From Acidobacteriota bacterium (GTDB lineage: Bacteria; Acidobacteriota; Blastocatellia; UBA7656): 64,000 nucleotides of DNA. The notes below the pieces were generated by a model. The model was not told the DNA's origin, did not search any database, and saw nothing but the letters and a program-made list of their open reading frames with translations. The stretch lies in NCBI GenBank assembly GCA_038040445.1, contig JBBPIG010000009.1, forward strand, positions 104,214 through 168,213, in the 5' to 3' direction. Below are positions 55,554-64,000 of this stretch, in pieces (the stretch's first letter is position 1; each line of letters begins with the position of its first letter). The position numbers and the translations under genes were made by a program.

Positions 55554-55781
55554 CTCGGCGGGCAATCCAGAGGAACCCCTCACCTGGCTAAGTCTAGTTG
55601 ATTAGATATGTTGGGCCCGCCTCCGCAAATCTGAACTGGAACAATCCTTGCCCCCCATAACGATCCTGCATTGATTCACCGCGAATCTGTAGCCTTTGAG
55701 GTCGGATCGCGCTTGGAAATGCAGCATTTCAAGAGGGGTCACACATTAACTGTCTGTTCTTCGAACACACGGAGGATCGCA

Positions 55782-57347
55782 ATGAAATCAAGAATATTCA
55801 CAATCGCTAGCGTACTGTTGCTGTCGGTATTTGCAGGTACCACGCCGGCTCAGACCGTCGAAGTTAGGCGCGTAAACTCGGACGAGCAGTGGGTCGTCGT
55901 TAAACGCCACACGCTCGCGGTCAGGTACAAAGACAATGACGACACGTCGGTCAACATGGCCGGAACGCCGCTAAATGCTCAGGCGATCGGTAAGGCTGAT
56001 GTAAAGCGCAAAGAGGGGCGCACCCGGGTCAAACTCAAAATGCAAGGCCTTGGTCATCCGCAGGCGCTCGGAGCTTACTACACGACGTTCATTCTTTGGG
56101 CGATTGCTCCCGAAGGACAGGCAGACAATCTGGCGGAATTGCCGATCAAGAATGAATTCGAGCTCGACGTCACTACCGCGTTTCAGACCTTCGGCCTGAT
56201 CATCACTGCCGAGCCGCATTCTGCGGTCAAGCTGCCCAGTCCGGTCATCGTAGCGGAAAACACTCTTCGAAAAGGTACTGAAGGTGGCATTGAAGGGAGC
56301 CGCATAGAATATAGCGGCGATCCAGGCACTCTCTATATCGTAGCGACCCAAGACGGACCCGCAATGAGCGCCGACTACAATACACCGCTGCTGATACTGG
56401 GCGCGCGCAGGTCCGTCCAGATCGCCAGGCGCGCAGGCGCTCATCGATATGCGGAGCCGGAATTGAGAGAAGCTGAAGTGAAGCTGGCGGCTCTCGAGCA
56501 GACCTGGCCGCAGCGGAGAAAAGACGAAGAAAAATTCAGCGGCCTGGCTCACGATGTGATGCGGCTGGGAGAGCGTGCGCGAGAACTATCGGTCGAGCGC
56601 CTCATTCAAGCCAGACTTGAAGCCGAACGTCGCGCTGCAAGCAATACTATCGCTGATGCGCGAACTGAAGCTGACCGCTCAAGGGATCAAGCTGACCGCG
56701 CGAGGGATGACGCTGGACGGGCAAGGGAAGAAGCGGCTGCTTCACAGAATGCCGCCAGCCGGGCCGAGCGAGAACTTGCCGAAGCGCGTCTTCGGGTCGA
56801 GCAGGCCCAGACCGAAGCCGATCGAGCCAAGGCCAATGAGGAGCTGGCTCGCGCGGAAGCCGGGCGGGCGCGCCTTGACGCTGACCGAGCGAAGCAGGAC
56901 AAGGACGAACTACAACAGCGGCTCTTCACCTCGATCTCGGCGATTCTGGAAACCAGACGCGAAGCTCGCGGGTTGATCGTCAACCTGTCGGACGTGTTGT
57001 TCGATTTCAACCAGGCTTCTCTCAAACCCGGCGCGCGTGAAAAACTCAGCAAGCTGGCTGGAATACTGATGGCTTATCCGGGCACTTTTCACATAGAGAT
57101 CGAAGGGCACACGGACGCCGTCGGCTCGCAGGACTACAATCAGAAGCTCTCCGAAGACCGCGCTCAGTCGGTTAGTGGTTATCTGTTGAGCGCGGGCATC
57201 AAATCTGATCGGATCATGGCGGTGCGCGGCTTCGGCAAACTCAGACCGGTCACAACGAACGACACGCCGGAAGGCCGACAGATGAACAGGCGCGTCGAGA
57301 TTGTGATTGCCGATCTCGATAAACAGCCGGTGACTGACAGGCGGTAG
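55782..57347 (+). CDS. OmpA-family protein with long coiled coil
   Basis: A 521-residue envelope protein. A signal peptide (1-24, ending TPAQ) is followed by a beta-rich domain (about 25-235). A charged coiled coil of Ala, Arg, Glu and Asp (about 240-420) leads to an OmpA C-terminal domain that binds peptidoglycan: VLFDFNQASLKPGAREKL, then IEGHTDAVGSQDYNQKLSEDRA. It probably tethers the outer membrane to the wall across a wide gap. The ATG at 55782 is fixed by GGAGG; the longer frame from 55671 lacks this. Confidence 0.9.
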   Translation: MKSRIFTIASVLLLSVFAGTTPAQTVEVRRVNSDEQWVVVKRHTLAVRYKDNDDTSVNMAGTPLNAQAIGKADVKRKEGRTRVKLKMQGLGHPQALGAYYTTFILWAIAPEGQADNLAELPIKNEFELDVTTAFQTFGLIITAEPHSAVKLPSPVIVAENTLRKGTEGGIEGSRIEYSGDPGTLYIVATQDGPAMSADYNTPLLILGARRSVQIARRAGAHRYAEPELREAEVKLAALEQTWPQRRKDEEKFSGLAHDVMRLGERARELSVERLIQARLEAERRAASNTIADARTEADRSRDQADRARDDAGRAREEAAASQNAASRAERELAEARLRVEQAQTEADRAKANEELARAEAGRARLDADRAKQDKDELQQRLFTSISAILETRREARGLIVNLSDVLFDFNQASLKPGAREKLSKLAGILMAYPGTFHIEIEGHTDAVGSQDYNQKLSEDRAQSVSGYLLSAGIKSDRIMAVRGFGKLRPVTTNDTPEGRQMNRRVEIVIADLDKQPVTDRR

Positions 57348-57367
57348 CCCCCGCCGAACTGCACGCG

Positions 57368-57446
57368 GCACTCCCGCGTACTCTGCGTCTTTGCGGTGAG
57401 ACGGAACCCGAAAACCACTCACCGCAAGACGCCGAGAGTGCAGAGT
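57368..57446. repeat. CTCTGCG/CTTTGCGG-type palindromic intergenic repeat
   Basis: GCGTCTTTGCGGTGAG (ending 57400) pairs with CTCACCGCAAGACGC (starting 57418). The outer parts, rich in ACTCTGC and CACTC, pair less well. The element lies between the convergent OmpA and DedA-like genes. Confidence 0.7.
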
Positions 57447-57515
57447 TAAGATCTACAGGCCGTCGGCGGACGAAAAGCCTCAACAGACAGCAGCGTCACA
57501 ATAATCGCGGGTGCT

Positions 57516-58109
57516 TTACCAACCGAAGCGCGCGAAGTAAAAGCTGTAGAAGGCTGTCCATATTATCGACAGGATCGCCAGCTCGATGGCCGCTCGATGA
57601 TGGGTGAGCGGCTCGATCAGTCTGGCCACCGCTCGCGCGGCGACTGCTGCTAAAAAGAATCGCACGTAGCGCGCAGGGATCGAGATCAGCAAAAACGCGA
57701 GGAAGCTGCCGCCTTGCGCGCCCCACTCAACAGCGTAGATCTTGTACGGGATTCCCTTCAGCGGACCGAGCAAAACAGCCAGGAGCCCGCTCTCGCTTAT
57801 TTGAGCCGCGACCCTCGCTATCAAGGGCGGGCTAATCGCCGGAACATGATCCAGGAAGGCCACGGCAGCATCCGGCTCGCCGGCGCCGAACGCGTACATC
57901 AGCGCTCCGCCGGCAAGCGCACCGAGCAGCGCTGCCGCAGTCGCTTTCACCGCGGGTTTCAGCGCGCGGCAAGCGATCAAAGTCAGCAGCACGTCAGGAA
58001 CGATGAAGAAGAACGTTGCCTCCGCCAGCCCCCAGGCGAACGCTAGCGCGAGAACGGCGCTGCTCGATGTGAAATCATCCAGCGAAGACTTGCCGGCCGC
58101 CCTTGTCAT
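57516..58109 (-). CDS. DedA/VTT-like membrane protein
   Basis: A 197-residue membrane protein with five hydrophobic stretches. The family resemblance to DedA/YqaA-type proteins is modest; GLAEATFFFIVPDV near the start and LGPLKGIPYKIYAVE in the middle fit. DedA relatives help move lipids across the membrane. It is the last gene of the phospholipid operon and its ATG overlaps the stop of plsC by four bases, so a lipid role is likely. Confidence 0.6.
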   Translation of the reverse strand: MTRAAGKSSLDDFTSSSAVLALAFAWGLAEATFFFIVPDVLLTLIACRALKPAVKATAAALLGALAGGALMYAFGAGEPDAAVAFLDHVPAISPPLIARVAAQISESGLLAVLLGPLKGIPYKIYAVEWGAQGGSFLAFLLISIPARYVRFFLAAVAARAVARLIEPLTHHRAAIELAILSIIWTAFYSFYFARFGW

Positions 58110-58813
58110 CTTTCCTTTGCAAGCTCACGGGCAAGCTCGCGTACTGCGGCCTCCAGTGCTCGGGTGATTTCCTGGCGGCTGCCTTGCAGAACCCGCGGCG
58201 CGCCGATCCGAATCTCGCAAAAGAATGGTACCGGTATGAACTCGCCTTTGGGAAGGCTTCTTCCCATATTCACGAGATAGGCGGGAACTACCGGCACGCC
58301 GGGAATCTTTTCAATAAGGTGAGCAACGCCGGAGCGAAACTCTCCCATTTCCTGACCCGAACCTCGGGTGCCCTCAGGAAAGATGATTATCGAGTCTCCT
58401 GCTTCGATCGCTTCGCGCATTCGGCGCAGCGGATTGTTCTCGGGCGTGATGTTCTTTCGGGCAATCGGCAGAATGTTGAACAGCGTCTTGGTCAACAGAG
58501 AAACGAATTTATTGCGCTCGAAGTAGTCGGCCGCGGCTACAGGCCGAATGCGCCGAAGACGATTGAGCGGAAAGAGGCTTAGCAGAGAGATGGTATCCAG
58601 ATGGCTGGAATGATTCGCGATGAGAATGAACGGCGTGGAATCGGCAAGATGCTCGCGGCCGCGCACGCGGAGGCCAATGAACAGCGCCATGAAAGGCTTG
58701 ATCGCGAGCGCAAACACGATCATCTGTACAACGTTGCGAAGCGTCGGTCGATTCACCTTCACTGGTGTTTTGCCGGCAGTTGCTTCACTCGCCGATTCGG
58801 ATCCGCTCGCCAA
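58106..58813 (-). CDS. plsC: 1-acyl-sn-glycerol-3-phosphate acyltransferase
   Basis: A 235-residue acyltransferase that makes phosphatidate from lysophosphatidate. The HX4D active-site motif is His68-Asp73 in NHSSHLD, and Glu147 is in FPEGTRGSG. An N-terminal membrane segment lies around residues 30-48. The start is a TTG with AGGAG upstream; the frame is open far upstream over cdsA, but that part is only cdsA in another frame. The product feeds CdsA, whose gene comes just before it. Confidence 0.88.
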   Translation of the reverse strand: MASGSESASEATAGKTPVKVNRPTLRNVVQMIVFALAIKPFMALFIGLRVRGREHLADSTPFILIANHSSHLDTISLLSLFPLNRLRRIRPVAAADYFERNKFVSLLTKTLFNILPIARKNITPENNPLRRMREAIEAGDSIIIFPEGTRGSGQEMGEFRSGVAHLIEKIPGVPVVPAYLVNMGRSLPKGEFIPVPFFCEIRIGAPRVLQGSRQEITRALEAAVRELARELAKER

Positions 58814-58833
58814 AATCAGTCTCTCCTGTTGGT

Positions 58834-59784
58834 TTATTTGATGTAGAAATAACGAACGTAGTGAAAGAAGATAGGCGCGGCGTAGCAAAGCGAATCGACG
58901 CGGTCCAGCATTCCGCCGTGACCTGGTATAACGCTGCCGAAATCTTTCACGCCGAAGTCTCGCTTGACTGCGCTCATTACCGCTCCGCCGCAGAAACCCG
59001 CAATGGTGATGAAAAACGAAACCAGCAGTGTCTCTCCGATTGAAAACGGAGTGAGGAATCGAATGGCGAGGCTCAACACCATCGCGCTTGCTATACCGCC
59101 GAGGAAACCTTCCCAGGTTTTGTTGGGGCTGATGGTTGGAATGATCTTGTGCCGTCCCAGCGTCTTGCCCCAGATGTATTGAAGAACGTCGCTCATCTCG
59201 ACGACGAATACCAGAAACAGGACCAGGGTGCGGCCATTCGCACCGCCGTCGCCCAGAGAAGGAAAGGTGAGCAGGTATGCCATGTGGCTCAAGCCAAAAA
59301 CAAATATCATCATTCCCCAGTGAATCTGCGAAGCGGATTCTACGAAGCCTTTTGTCTCTTTTGACAACACCATTCGCACCGGCAGCGCCAGCATCATGTA
59401 AACGGGAATGAAGATGATAAACATTCCGTACCAGGGCGGATCGAGCGCGATCCACAGATACTGAATGGGTATCGCAAGAAACGTGAAGACCAGGGCATGA
59501 TGGTCAGCCGGGCGCGTTCTGAGAAGCGTGACATATTCCTTCATCGCCCAGAAGCTCAGCAGCGCGAAGAAAACCAGCGATATGCGATTGCTGGTTAGTA
59601 TTGCAGCGAAAAACACCGCCGCCATGATCCACCAGGCTCGGACCCGCGCGGAGAGTTCAGAGAAGTCCTTTACGGGCCGCGCGCGCCGAAGCACAGCGAC
59701 GGCAACGGAGGCGGCTACCAGCACGCCAAGAACCAGCAGTCCCATCTGTAACATCGGTGAGAGGTTCTTTATCGATGTAGGCAT
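58834..59784 (-). CDS. cdsA: Phosphatidate cytidylyltransferase
   Basis: A 316-residue membrane enzyme that makes CDP-diacylglycerol from phosphatidate and CTP. The family signature is complete near the C-terminus: SAVKRDFGVKD followed by PGHGGMLDRVDS. About eight membrane segments precede it. The ATG at 59784 is chosen; longer frames run into the upstream gene. It lies between a CDP-alcohol phosphatidyltransferase gene, which uses its product, and plsC, which makes its substrate. Confidence 0.92.
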   Translation of the reverse strand: MPTSIKNLSPMLQMGLLVLGVLVAASVAVAVLRRARPVKDFSELSARVRAWWIMAAVFFAAILTSNRISLVFFALLSFWAMKEYVTLLRTRPADHHALVFTFLAIPIQYLWIALDPPWYGMFIIFIPVYMMLALPVRMVLSKETKGFVESASQIHWGMMIFVFGLSHMAYLLTFPSLGDGGANGRTLVLFLVFVVEMSDVLQYIWGKTLGRHKIIPTISPNKTWEGFLGGIASAMVLSLAIRFLTPFSIGETLLVSFFITIAGFCGGAVMSAVKRDFGVKDFGSVIPGHGGMLDRVDSLCYAAPIFFHYVRYFYIK

Positions 59785-59795
59785 AAGAGGATCAT

Positions 59796-60422
59796 TCAGC
59801 GATCTTTCACTTCGCGCGAGCGCAACTCCTTGAGCGCTTGTGACACCCGGTTCAAACAGGTGACCGCCGTCAGCAGCGCCGCGACCGCAAATATCCAGGG
59901 CCACGCGGTGACGATAGCAGGAAACAAGAACGCCGCGAGCCCCAACGCGCCGACGACAAAGGCGCGATCGCTTTTTCCCATCGGCCCTTCGTAGTGACGG
60001 CTCGCCCCGAGCGCGCGGCCAAGGACGCCGCTGAACTCGGTAAGCACCGCGCCGATCGAGAACGCCACTACGGGCCATCGCGCCGGTTCATGGACAAAGG
60101 CGAGCGGCAAATACAACCCGAGATCCGAAACCGCGTCTCCAAGCTCGTTGAGCACCGCGCCTAGTTGAGTCGACATACCGAGCTCTCGAGCCATCATCCC
60201 GTCGATGGCATTGAGCGCCATGCGTACGAATAGCCATGCCGGCAGCAAGAGCAACAACGCTGGCCGAGAGTGGCCGAACGAGACGGCAATGCCGACGGCG
60301 ATGGATCCAACGATTGCGATGACTGTGACCGCATTCGGAGTCAAGCCAAAGGCCGGGAGACGGCGCATCAACGGTCTAAGCAAGGCCTGGAATTTTGGTT
60401 TGAGATCGTAAACGGACGCCAT
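59796..60422 (-). CDS. CDP-alcohol phosphatidyltransferase family protein
   Basis: A 208-residue membrane enzyme that swaps CMP of CDP-diacylglycerol for an alcohol. The motif DGxxAR (Asp74-Gly75, Ala78-Arg79) is clear, with Gly88, Asp96 and Asp100 following. Compared with the classic pattern, the first and third aspartates are Asn71 and Asn92, as in a branch with the NELGDAVSD sequence. The alcohol acceptor is not readable. It is the first gene of the phospholipid operon, upstream of cdsA, plsC and a DedA-like gene. Confidence 0.85.
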   Translation of the reverse strand: MASVYDLKPKFQALLRPLMRRLPAFGLTPNAVTVIAIVGSIAVGIAVSFGHSRPALLLLLPAWLFVRMALNAIDGMMARELGMSTQLGAVLNELGDAVSDLGLYLPLAFVHEPARWPVVAFSIGAVLTEFSGVLGRALGASRHYEGPMGKSDRAFVVGALGLAAFLFPAIVTAWPWIFAVAALLTAVTCLNRVSQALKELRSREVKDR

Positions 60423-61117
60423 ATCTCAAGGATTGGTTCCATCCCTTTATCTTGCGAGCTTTGATTATCCTTGGGCAAAGACTTCGATGCGGATTATAGT
60501 CGATTCCGATTGTCTTTAGGTAGGAGCTTTCGATTTGTCAGACAATTTCACCGGTCGAGAGTCCTGGCTGCCTAAAGTCTCTCCTGACCAATGTCCGTCA
60601 GCTAAAATCTAGAATCTGGAGCGAGCTGTGACATGTTTTTGCGAAGTTGTCATAAAAGAATGTAGCAACTTGGGCGGACTCTGAGGGTTCGCGCCGCGGG
60701 AGCCGAGCGTTTCTTGGAGTACGCGCATTGATGATGACACGGCCTGACTCATTGACGCGCAACTGCGCCCTGAGAATCACCTCGATTCGGCGCCGTTGAT
60801 AGCAGGGACGCTGCGTACAAACGACAGCGAAGACGATAAGGCAACCAGTAGCCGCGGACGCTCTAACAGATAGTCGTTGAGTCGAATCGCGAGCTGTGAT
60901 AGAAGTAGCCGCCTAAGACTATTCGAATCGCTCAGCGATTGTAGGATCGGCCCATCGGTTGGAGTTTCTAGGTCAGGTTAAGTCATCAAGTTTGCTCTGG
61001 GTTTGGTGTGAACTGACGCATTGGACAGGTCTGTGAAAGCGATCGTTAACCCGCGGGAGTTGCCCGCAGTCTGAAACACTCGCGCGGATGGATTGATTCA
61101 GAAAGGTGGGAGAAAAG
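60423..61117. other. Divergent intergenic region of about 0.7 kb
   Basis: No gene is supported. A TATAAT hexamer on the minus strand (60498-60493) could serve the phospholipid operon. A 60-codon minus-strand frame at 60598-60780 lacks any family likeness. The final bases carry GGTGGGAG, the ribosome-binding site of the C11 protease gene. The stretch is AT-richer than the flanking genes. Confidence 0.5.
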
Positions 61118-62662
61118 ATGGCCAATAAGAAAAAAGAATGGTTAGTGATGATCTACTTGTCCGCCGATAACGACCTGTCAGAAGAAGCGGTCTGGTCTCT
61201 ACTGGAAGTCCTTCGGGCCGGCCCAAGTGACGAAGTCGGAGTGGTTGTACAGATCGACCCCAGATTCGAGGGTATACGACGGTTCGACTTGGCCAAGCTT
61301 TTCGTGGGGGAAGGAAAGAAATTGCGGTCTAACGTTGCGGCCCATCGTGATCAGGTCCGCAGTAAACTGCTCTCACGCGGGCGGCGAGTCCGTGCTCGAG
61401 ACAATATGGCGACCGTCAAGGCGCTCACGGAGTTCATAATCGAAAGCAAGAGGCCGCCCAATGAGGCGAACCGCCACTTGTTGATATTGTCCGGTCACGG
61501 CGGCGGCCCAACCGGCAGCTCTTTTCTGGTAGATCAGTTTCCAGCGCAGGGGGTCAGCATGAGGGGTGTTAGAAAGGCAATCAGGAAGGCGCGCGGAGTG
61601 GATGTTGTAGGAATGGACTCTTGCGGGATGGGGATGGCAGAGATCGGAAATCAGTTGAGCGACTGCGCGGAATTTCTCGTCGCTTCTGAAGGCTTCGAGT
61701 TGAATACCGGTTGGCCTTATTTTCCGATCATTGAGGCACTGAAAAAGAACCCGGAGATGGATGCTCGAACCCTGGCGGCCACAGTCGTCCAGATCCACAC
61801 AGACTATTATTCAAACTATCTGATGGCGGGAGTTTCGACGGACATGGCTGCTTGCGATCTCAAGAAAGCGCCGGACCTCACCTCTAGCATTCAAGAGTTG
61901 GCGCGGGAATTAACCGGAAATCTCCTGCTGCGACAAAGGTTCTCACACAAAGCCGACTCACCCCGTGATAAAAGAGTCTTCGTTGAGGATTTGCGGCTCG
62001 CCAAGCGTTCCGTCGCCGATGCGATCATCCTCGCCCACTGGAGGGCGCAGTCCTATCGGTTTGAGCGCCACACCGACCTCTACGACTTTTGCGACCTTCT
62101 CGATGACGGATGTCGGGACGAAGGCGTTAGCGAGGCATGTAAAAAGGTCAAGTCTATTATCAAAGGAAAGAAAACCGATGACGGTACATACGACGGGTAC
62201 GTCATTAAGTCCTGCCACAGCGGTGTCATGTTTCAGCACTCGCATGGAGTTGCTGTGTATTTCCCGTGGGCGGCAGTCGACAAGGATTATAGTGAGCTTA
62301 GACTATCGCGGAAGGCCGGCTGGGATCTTTTCCTGAAGGCTTATGTGAGAAGAACGCGGCGGCGTCCTCGAGATGACTCTGGCGTAGTTGAACTAGTCGC
62401 GCAAGCGGATGATAGTGCAAGTGCCATGCGCGATTTTCCGGAACTCGGCACCAAGGATTTCCCGGAACTCGGCACCAAGGATTTCCCGGAACTAAGCACC
62501 AAGGATTTCCCGGAACTAGGCACCAGGGATTTTCCGGAGTTAGGTACAAAGGACTTTCCGGAGTTGGGTACGAAGGATTTCCCGGAACTGGGCACCAAAG
62601 GGAAAGTGCTCATTCCTGAAATGAAGAATCCACCGGATATCTTCTTTAAAGACCCATGCTGA
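61118..62662 (+). CDS. Clostripain-family (C11) cysteine protease with C-terminal octapeptide repeats
   Basis: A 514-residue protein. It opens like C11 peptidases (WLVMIYLSADNDLSEEA). The catalytic dyad is His127 (LILSGHGGG) and Cys169 (GMDSCGMGMAEIG), a caspase-like clan CD arrangement. A cutting preference after basic residues is usual in the family. Residues 439-494 are seven copies of the octapeptide DFPELGTK, with Ser, Arg or Gly at single places. There is no signal peptide. The ATG at 61118 follows GGTGGGAG. The stop overlaps the start of the next gene, a TPR protein, by seven bases, so the two products are likely made together. Confidence 0.9.
   Translation: MANKKKEWLVMIYLSADNDLSEEAVWSLLEVLRAGPSDEVGVVVQIDPRFEGIRRFDLAKLFVGEGKKLRSNVAAHRDQVRSKLLSRGRRVRARDNMATVKALTEFIIESKRPPNEANRHLLILSGHGGGPTGSSFLVDQFPAQGVSMRGVRKAIRKARGVDVVGMDSCGMGMAEIGNQLSDCAEFLVASEGFELNTGWPYFPIIEALKKNPEMDARTLAATVVQIHTDYYSNYLMAGVSTDMAACDLKKAPDLTSSIQELARELTGNLLLRQRFSHKADSPRDKRVFVEDLRLAKRSVADAIILAHWRAQSYRFERHTDLYDFCDLLDDGCRDEGVSEACKKVKSIIKGKKTDDGTYDGYVIKSCHSGVMFQHSHGVAVYFPWAAVDKDYSELRLSRKAGWDLFLKAYVRRTRRRPRDDSGVVELVAQADDSASAMRDFPELGTKDFPELGTKDFPELSTKDFPELGTRDFPELGTKDFPELGTKDFPELGTKGKVLIPEMKNPPDIFFKDPC
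62432..62602. repeat. Seven 24-base tandem repeats encoding DFPELGT
   Basis: Each unit encodes DFPELGTK or a close variant. The first four units and the last share GATTTCCCGGAACT-like codons, while units five and six use GGAGTTAGGTAC-like codons. Protein identity is kept although the DNA differs, which argues for selection on the peptide. Confidence 0.9.
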
Positions 62663-64000
62663 GACGAACACTCGCCGCAATTGCAGTGCTCTCACTGTTG
62701 TCGGAAACGTCAATTGGCTGTTGCTTGTTCTCTAGCGACAGTTTTGTCCTGACCGCCATGAAGGCGGCCCGTCGAAGCGTATTCCACAGCCTTACGCACC
62801 GGACGCCGCGGAAACAAGCGGCAACCGCACGGCATGAGATAAGAATCAATGGGGCGAGGCGGTCCACGGAAAGAGAGGGGCGCCGAATCGCAGCGGAGAG
62901 GCTTTCCGCGGAGGGAGCCCGACTCCGTGCCGAGGGAACGGCGAAGTCCGCTCGAATAGCCATCAGCAAGTATGAGCAGTCTCTGCCATTTTGGCGGGCG
63001 GCCATCGACAAACGCGGGGAGACCCGCGCCTTGATGTACATCGGCGAGATATATCATACGCTCGGCGAGCCGAAGAAAGCGCTCGAGTACTACAACCGCG
63101 TCTTACTGCTCAGCCAGGAGGCGGATGATCGCCAGTTAGAATGCGAAGTGCTTAACGATATTGGGTATGTTCAAATCCATCTCGGTGAGACTCAGAAAAC
63201 CCTCGAGTATTGCACAAGAGCCCTCAAGCTGAGTCAGAACATCGGTGATGCAACGAGCGAAGCGCGGGCGCTCAACAACATTGGAGGGGCTTACTACGCG
63301 ATCGGCAGCCGACAGAAAGCGCTCGCCTATTACCAGCAGGCATTACCCATTTGGCGTTCTCAGAACAATCCCGCGGGCCAGGCGCAGACGCTATTGAATT
63401 TCGCTAATGTTTACTCTGACCTTAGCAATACAGGGCAAGCGTTGGAGTACTACGCGCAGGCGCTTTCATTTTGGCGCGCTGTGAAGGACAAGAGAGGCGA
63501 AGCCAGCACGCTTACGGCGATGGGACACCTTCATTCCAGGGTAGGTAAGAAGCAAGAGGCGCTCGATCTTTACGAGCAGGCGAGACATCTTATCCAGTTG
63601 GTGGGAGATCGAGTTGAAGAAGCGAGGATACTGAACGGCCTCGCTTATGTTTACAAGGAACTGGGTGAATTGGAAAGCGCTCTCGGGTATTACAATCAAG
63701 CATTAAGTCTCTTTCAAGCTACAAACTACAAACGTGGACAAGCCGGATCACTGATTGTAATTGGCGGCCTCTACTACTCAAAGGGAGACTATCAGAAAGC
63801 TCTCAACAGTTTTCAGCAGGCGTTGTTGAGGGTTCGGGAATTGAAGGACAGACACTACGAAGCTTACGCGCTCAGGAGTATCGCCGCGCTCTATGATTCC
63901 CTCGGAAACAAGAGGCAAGCCCTCGACTACTACAAGCAAGCCCTTCTGTTGCACGACAGCTTGGGCGATCGGCGGGGCGAAGCATATGCGCTCAACGGCG
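62656..64000 (+). CDS. TPR-repeat protein, partial at window edge (possible CHAT protease)
   Basis: The frame is open to the window end (448 codons so far). It begins with a hydrophobic stretch (LAAIAVLSLLSETSIG), perhaps a signal or lipoprotein sequence. A charged helix rich in Arg and Glu follows, then KYEQSLPFWRA and at least eight TPR units of about 40 residues with a common pattern such as LGEPKKALEYYNRVL and ALNNIGGAYYAIG. Proteins of this style often end in a CHAT caspase-like domain; that part is outside the window. It overlaps the C11 protease gene by seven bases. Confidence 0.85.
   Translation, partial: MLRRTLAAIAVLSLLSETSIGCCLFSSDSFVLTAMKAARRSVFHSLTHRTPRKQAATARHEIRINGARRSTEREGRRIAAERLSAEGARLRAEGTAKSARIAISKYEQSLPFWRAAIDKRGETRALMYIGEIYHTLGEPKKALEYYNRVLLLSQEADDRQLECEVLNDIGYVQIHLGETQKTLEYCTRALKLSQNIGDATSEARALNNIGGAYYAIGSRQKALAYYQQALPIWRSQNNPAGQAQTLLNFANVYSDLSNTGQALEYYAQALSFWRAVKDKRGEASTLTAMGHLHSRVGKKQEALDLYEQARHLIQLVGDRVEEARILNGLAYVYKELGELESALGYYNQALSLFQATNYKRGQAGSLIVIGGLYYSKGDYQKALNSFQQALLRVRELKDRHYEAYALRSIAALYDSLGNKRQALDYYKQALLLHDSLGDRRGEAYALNG

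Noticed and set aside
58814-59455. N-terminal extension of the plsC frame over cdsA
   Set aside because: It is the antisense-free second frame of cdsA with no domain; the TTG at 58813 has AGGAG upstream.
59785-60078. N-terminal extension of cdsA
   Set aside because: It reads through the CDP-alcohol phosphatidyltransferase gene in another frame, and family members start near the chosen ATG.
60598-60780. Minus-strand frame of 60 codons in the divergent gap
   Set aside because: No ribosome-binding site and no family likeness; kept as intergenic.

Overview
The window looks like a chromosomal segment from an Acidobacteriota genome, most likely class Blastocatellia. This is an inference from several traits: GC-rich DNA, several Uma2-type (DUF820) proteins, many peptidases of different clans, TPR proteins of the type that often carry a CHAT domain, and many intergenic palindromes built from short repeated words. 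No rRNA, tRNA, CRISPR array, transposase or phage structural gene was seen.

Layout. 1-294: a heptamer repeat block. 0.3-4.6 kb: a DUF1844 protein, then an APC permease with a fused ethanolamine ammonia-lyase (EutB-EutC). 4.8-13.8 kb: Uma2 proteins, a TetR regulator with its own promoter and probable operator, three crotonases, two paralogous aldehyde dehydrogenases and a GNAT enzyme, which together suggest acyl-CoA/aldehyde catabolism. 13.8-16.5 kb: a secreted M14 peptidase. 16.6-32.4 kb, all on the minus strand: an island of envelope- or lipid-active hydrolases (subtilase, amidase-like, PhoD-like phosphatase, giant patatin, membrane alpha/beta hydrolase, GH25 muramidase). It is bracketed by two secreted proteins and holds decayed second copies of two of its own genes. 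32.7-35.2 kb: a GT4 glycosyltransferase between two QueD copies, one killed by a nonsense codon. 35.4-43.6 kb: an isocitrate-dehydrogenase-family enzyme, PepA, TrxB, a DUF4149 protein, two DUF5678-like proteins, a frameshifted retropepsin, an amino-acid permease, MtgA and RidA. 43.7-50.5 kb: a BtuF-like protein, a zinc-finger protein, a decayed thiC tail, a DUF4258/YgiT toxin-antitoxin pair with a frameshifted toxin, thiC with its TPP riboswitch, a Uma2 protein, a PAP2 enzyme and an epimerase. 50.5-57.3 kb: M20 and S9 peptidases, a sterol-desaturase-family protein and an OmpA-type protein. 57.5-60.4 kb: a phospholipid operon (CDP-alcohol phosphatidyltransferase, CdsA, PlsC, DedA-like). 61.1-64.0 kb: a clostripain-type protease with seven C-terminal DFPELGT repeats, overlapping a TPR gene that runs off the window.

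The two best candidates for an undescribed system are the hydrolase island, whose lysozyme and amidase lack signal peptides, and the C11 protease/TPR pair at the right edge. Two themes recur: local duplication followed by decay (Uma2, QueD, thiC tail, patatin, DUF5678), and hairpins made of short repeated words that sit between genes and often supply their stop or start codons.

All functions are read from motifs and remembered family features; no database search was run. Start codons were chosen by ribosome-binding site and family length, so several differ from the longest possible reading frame.
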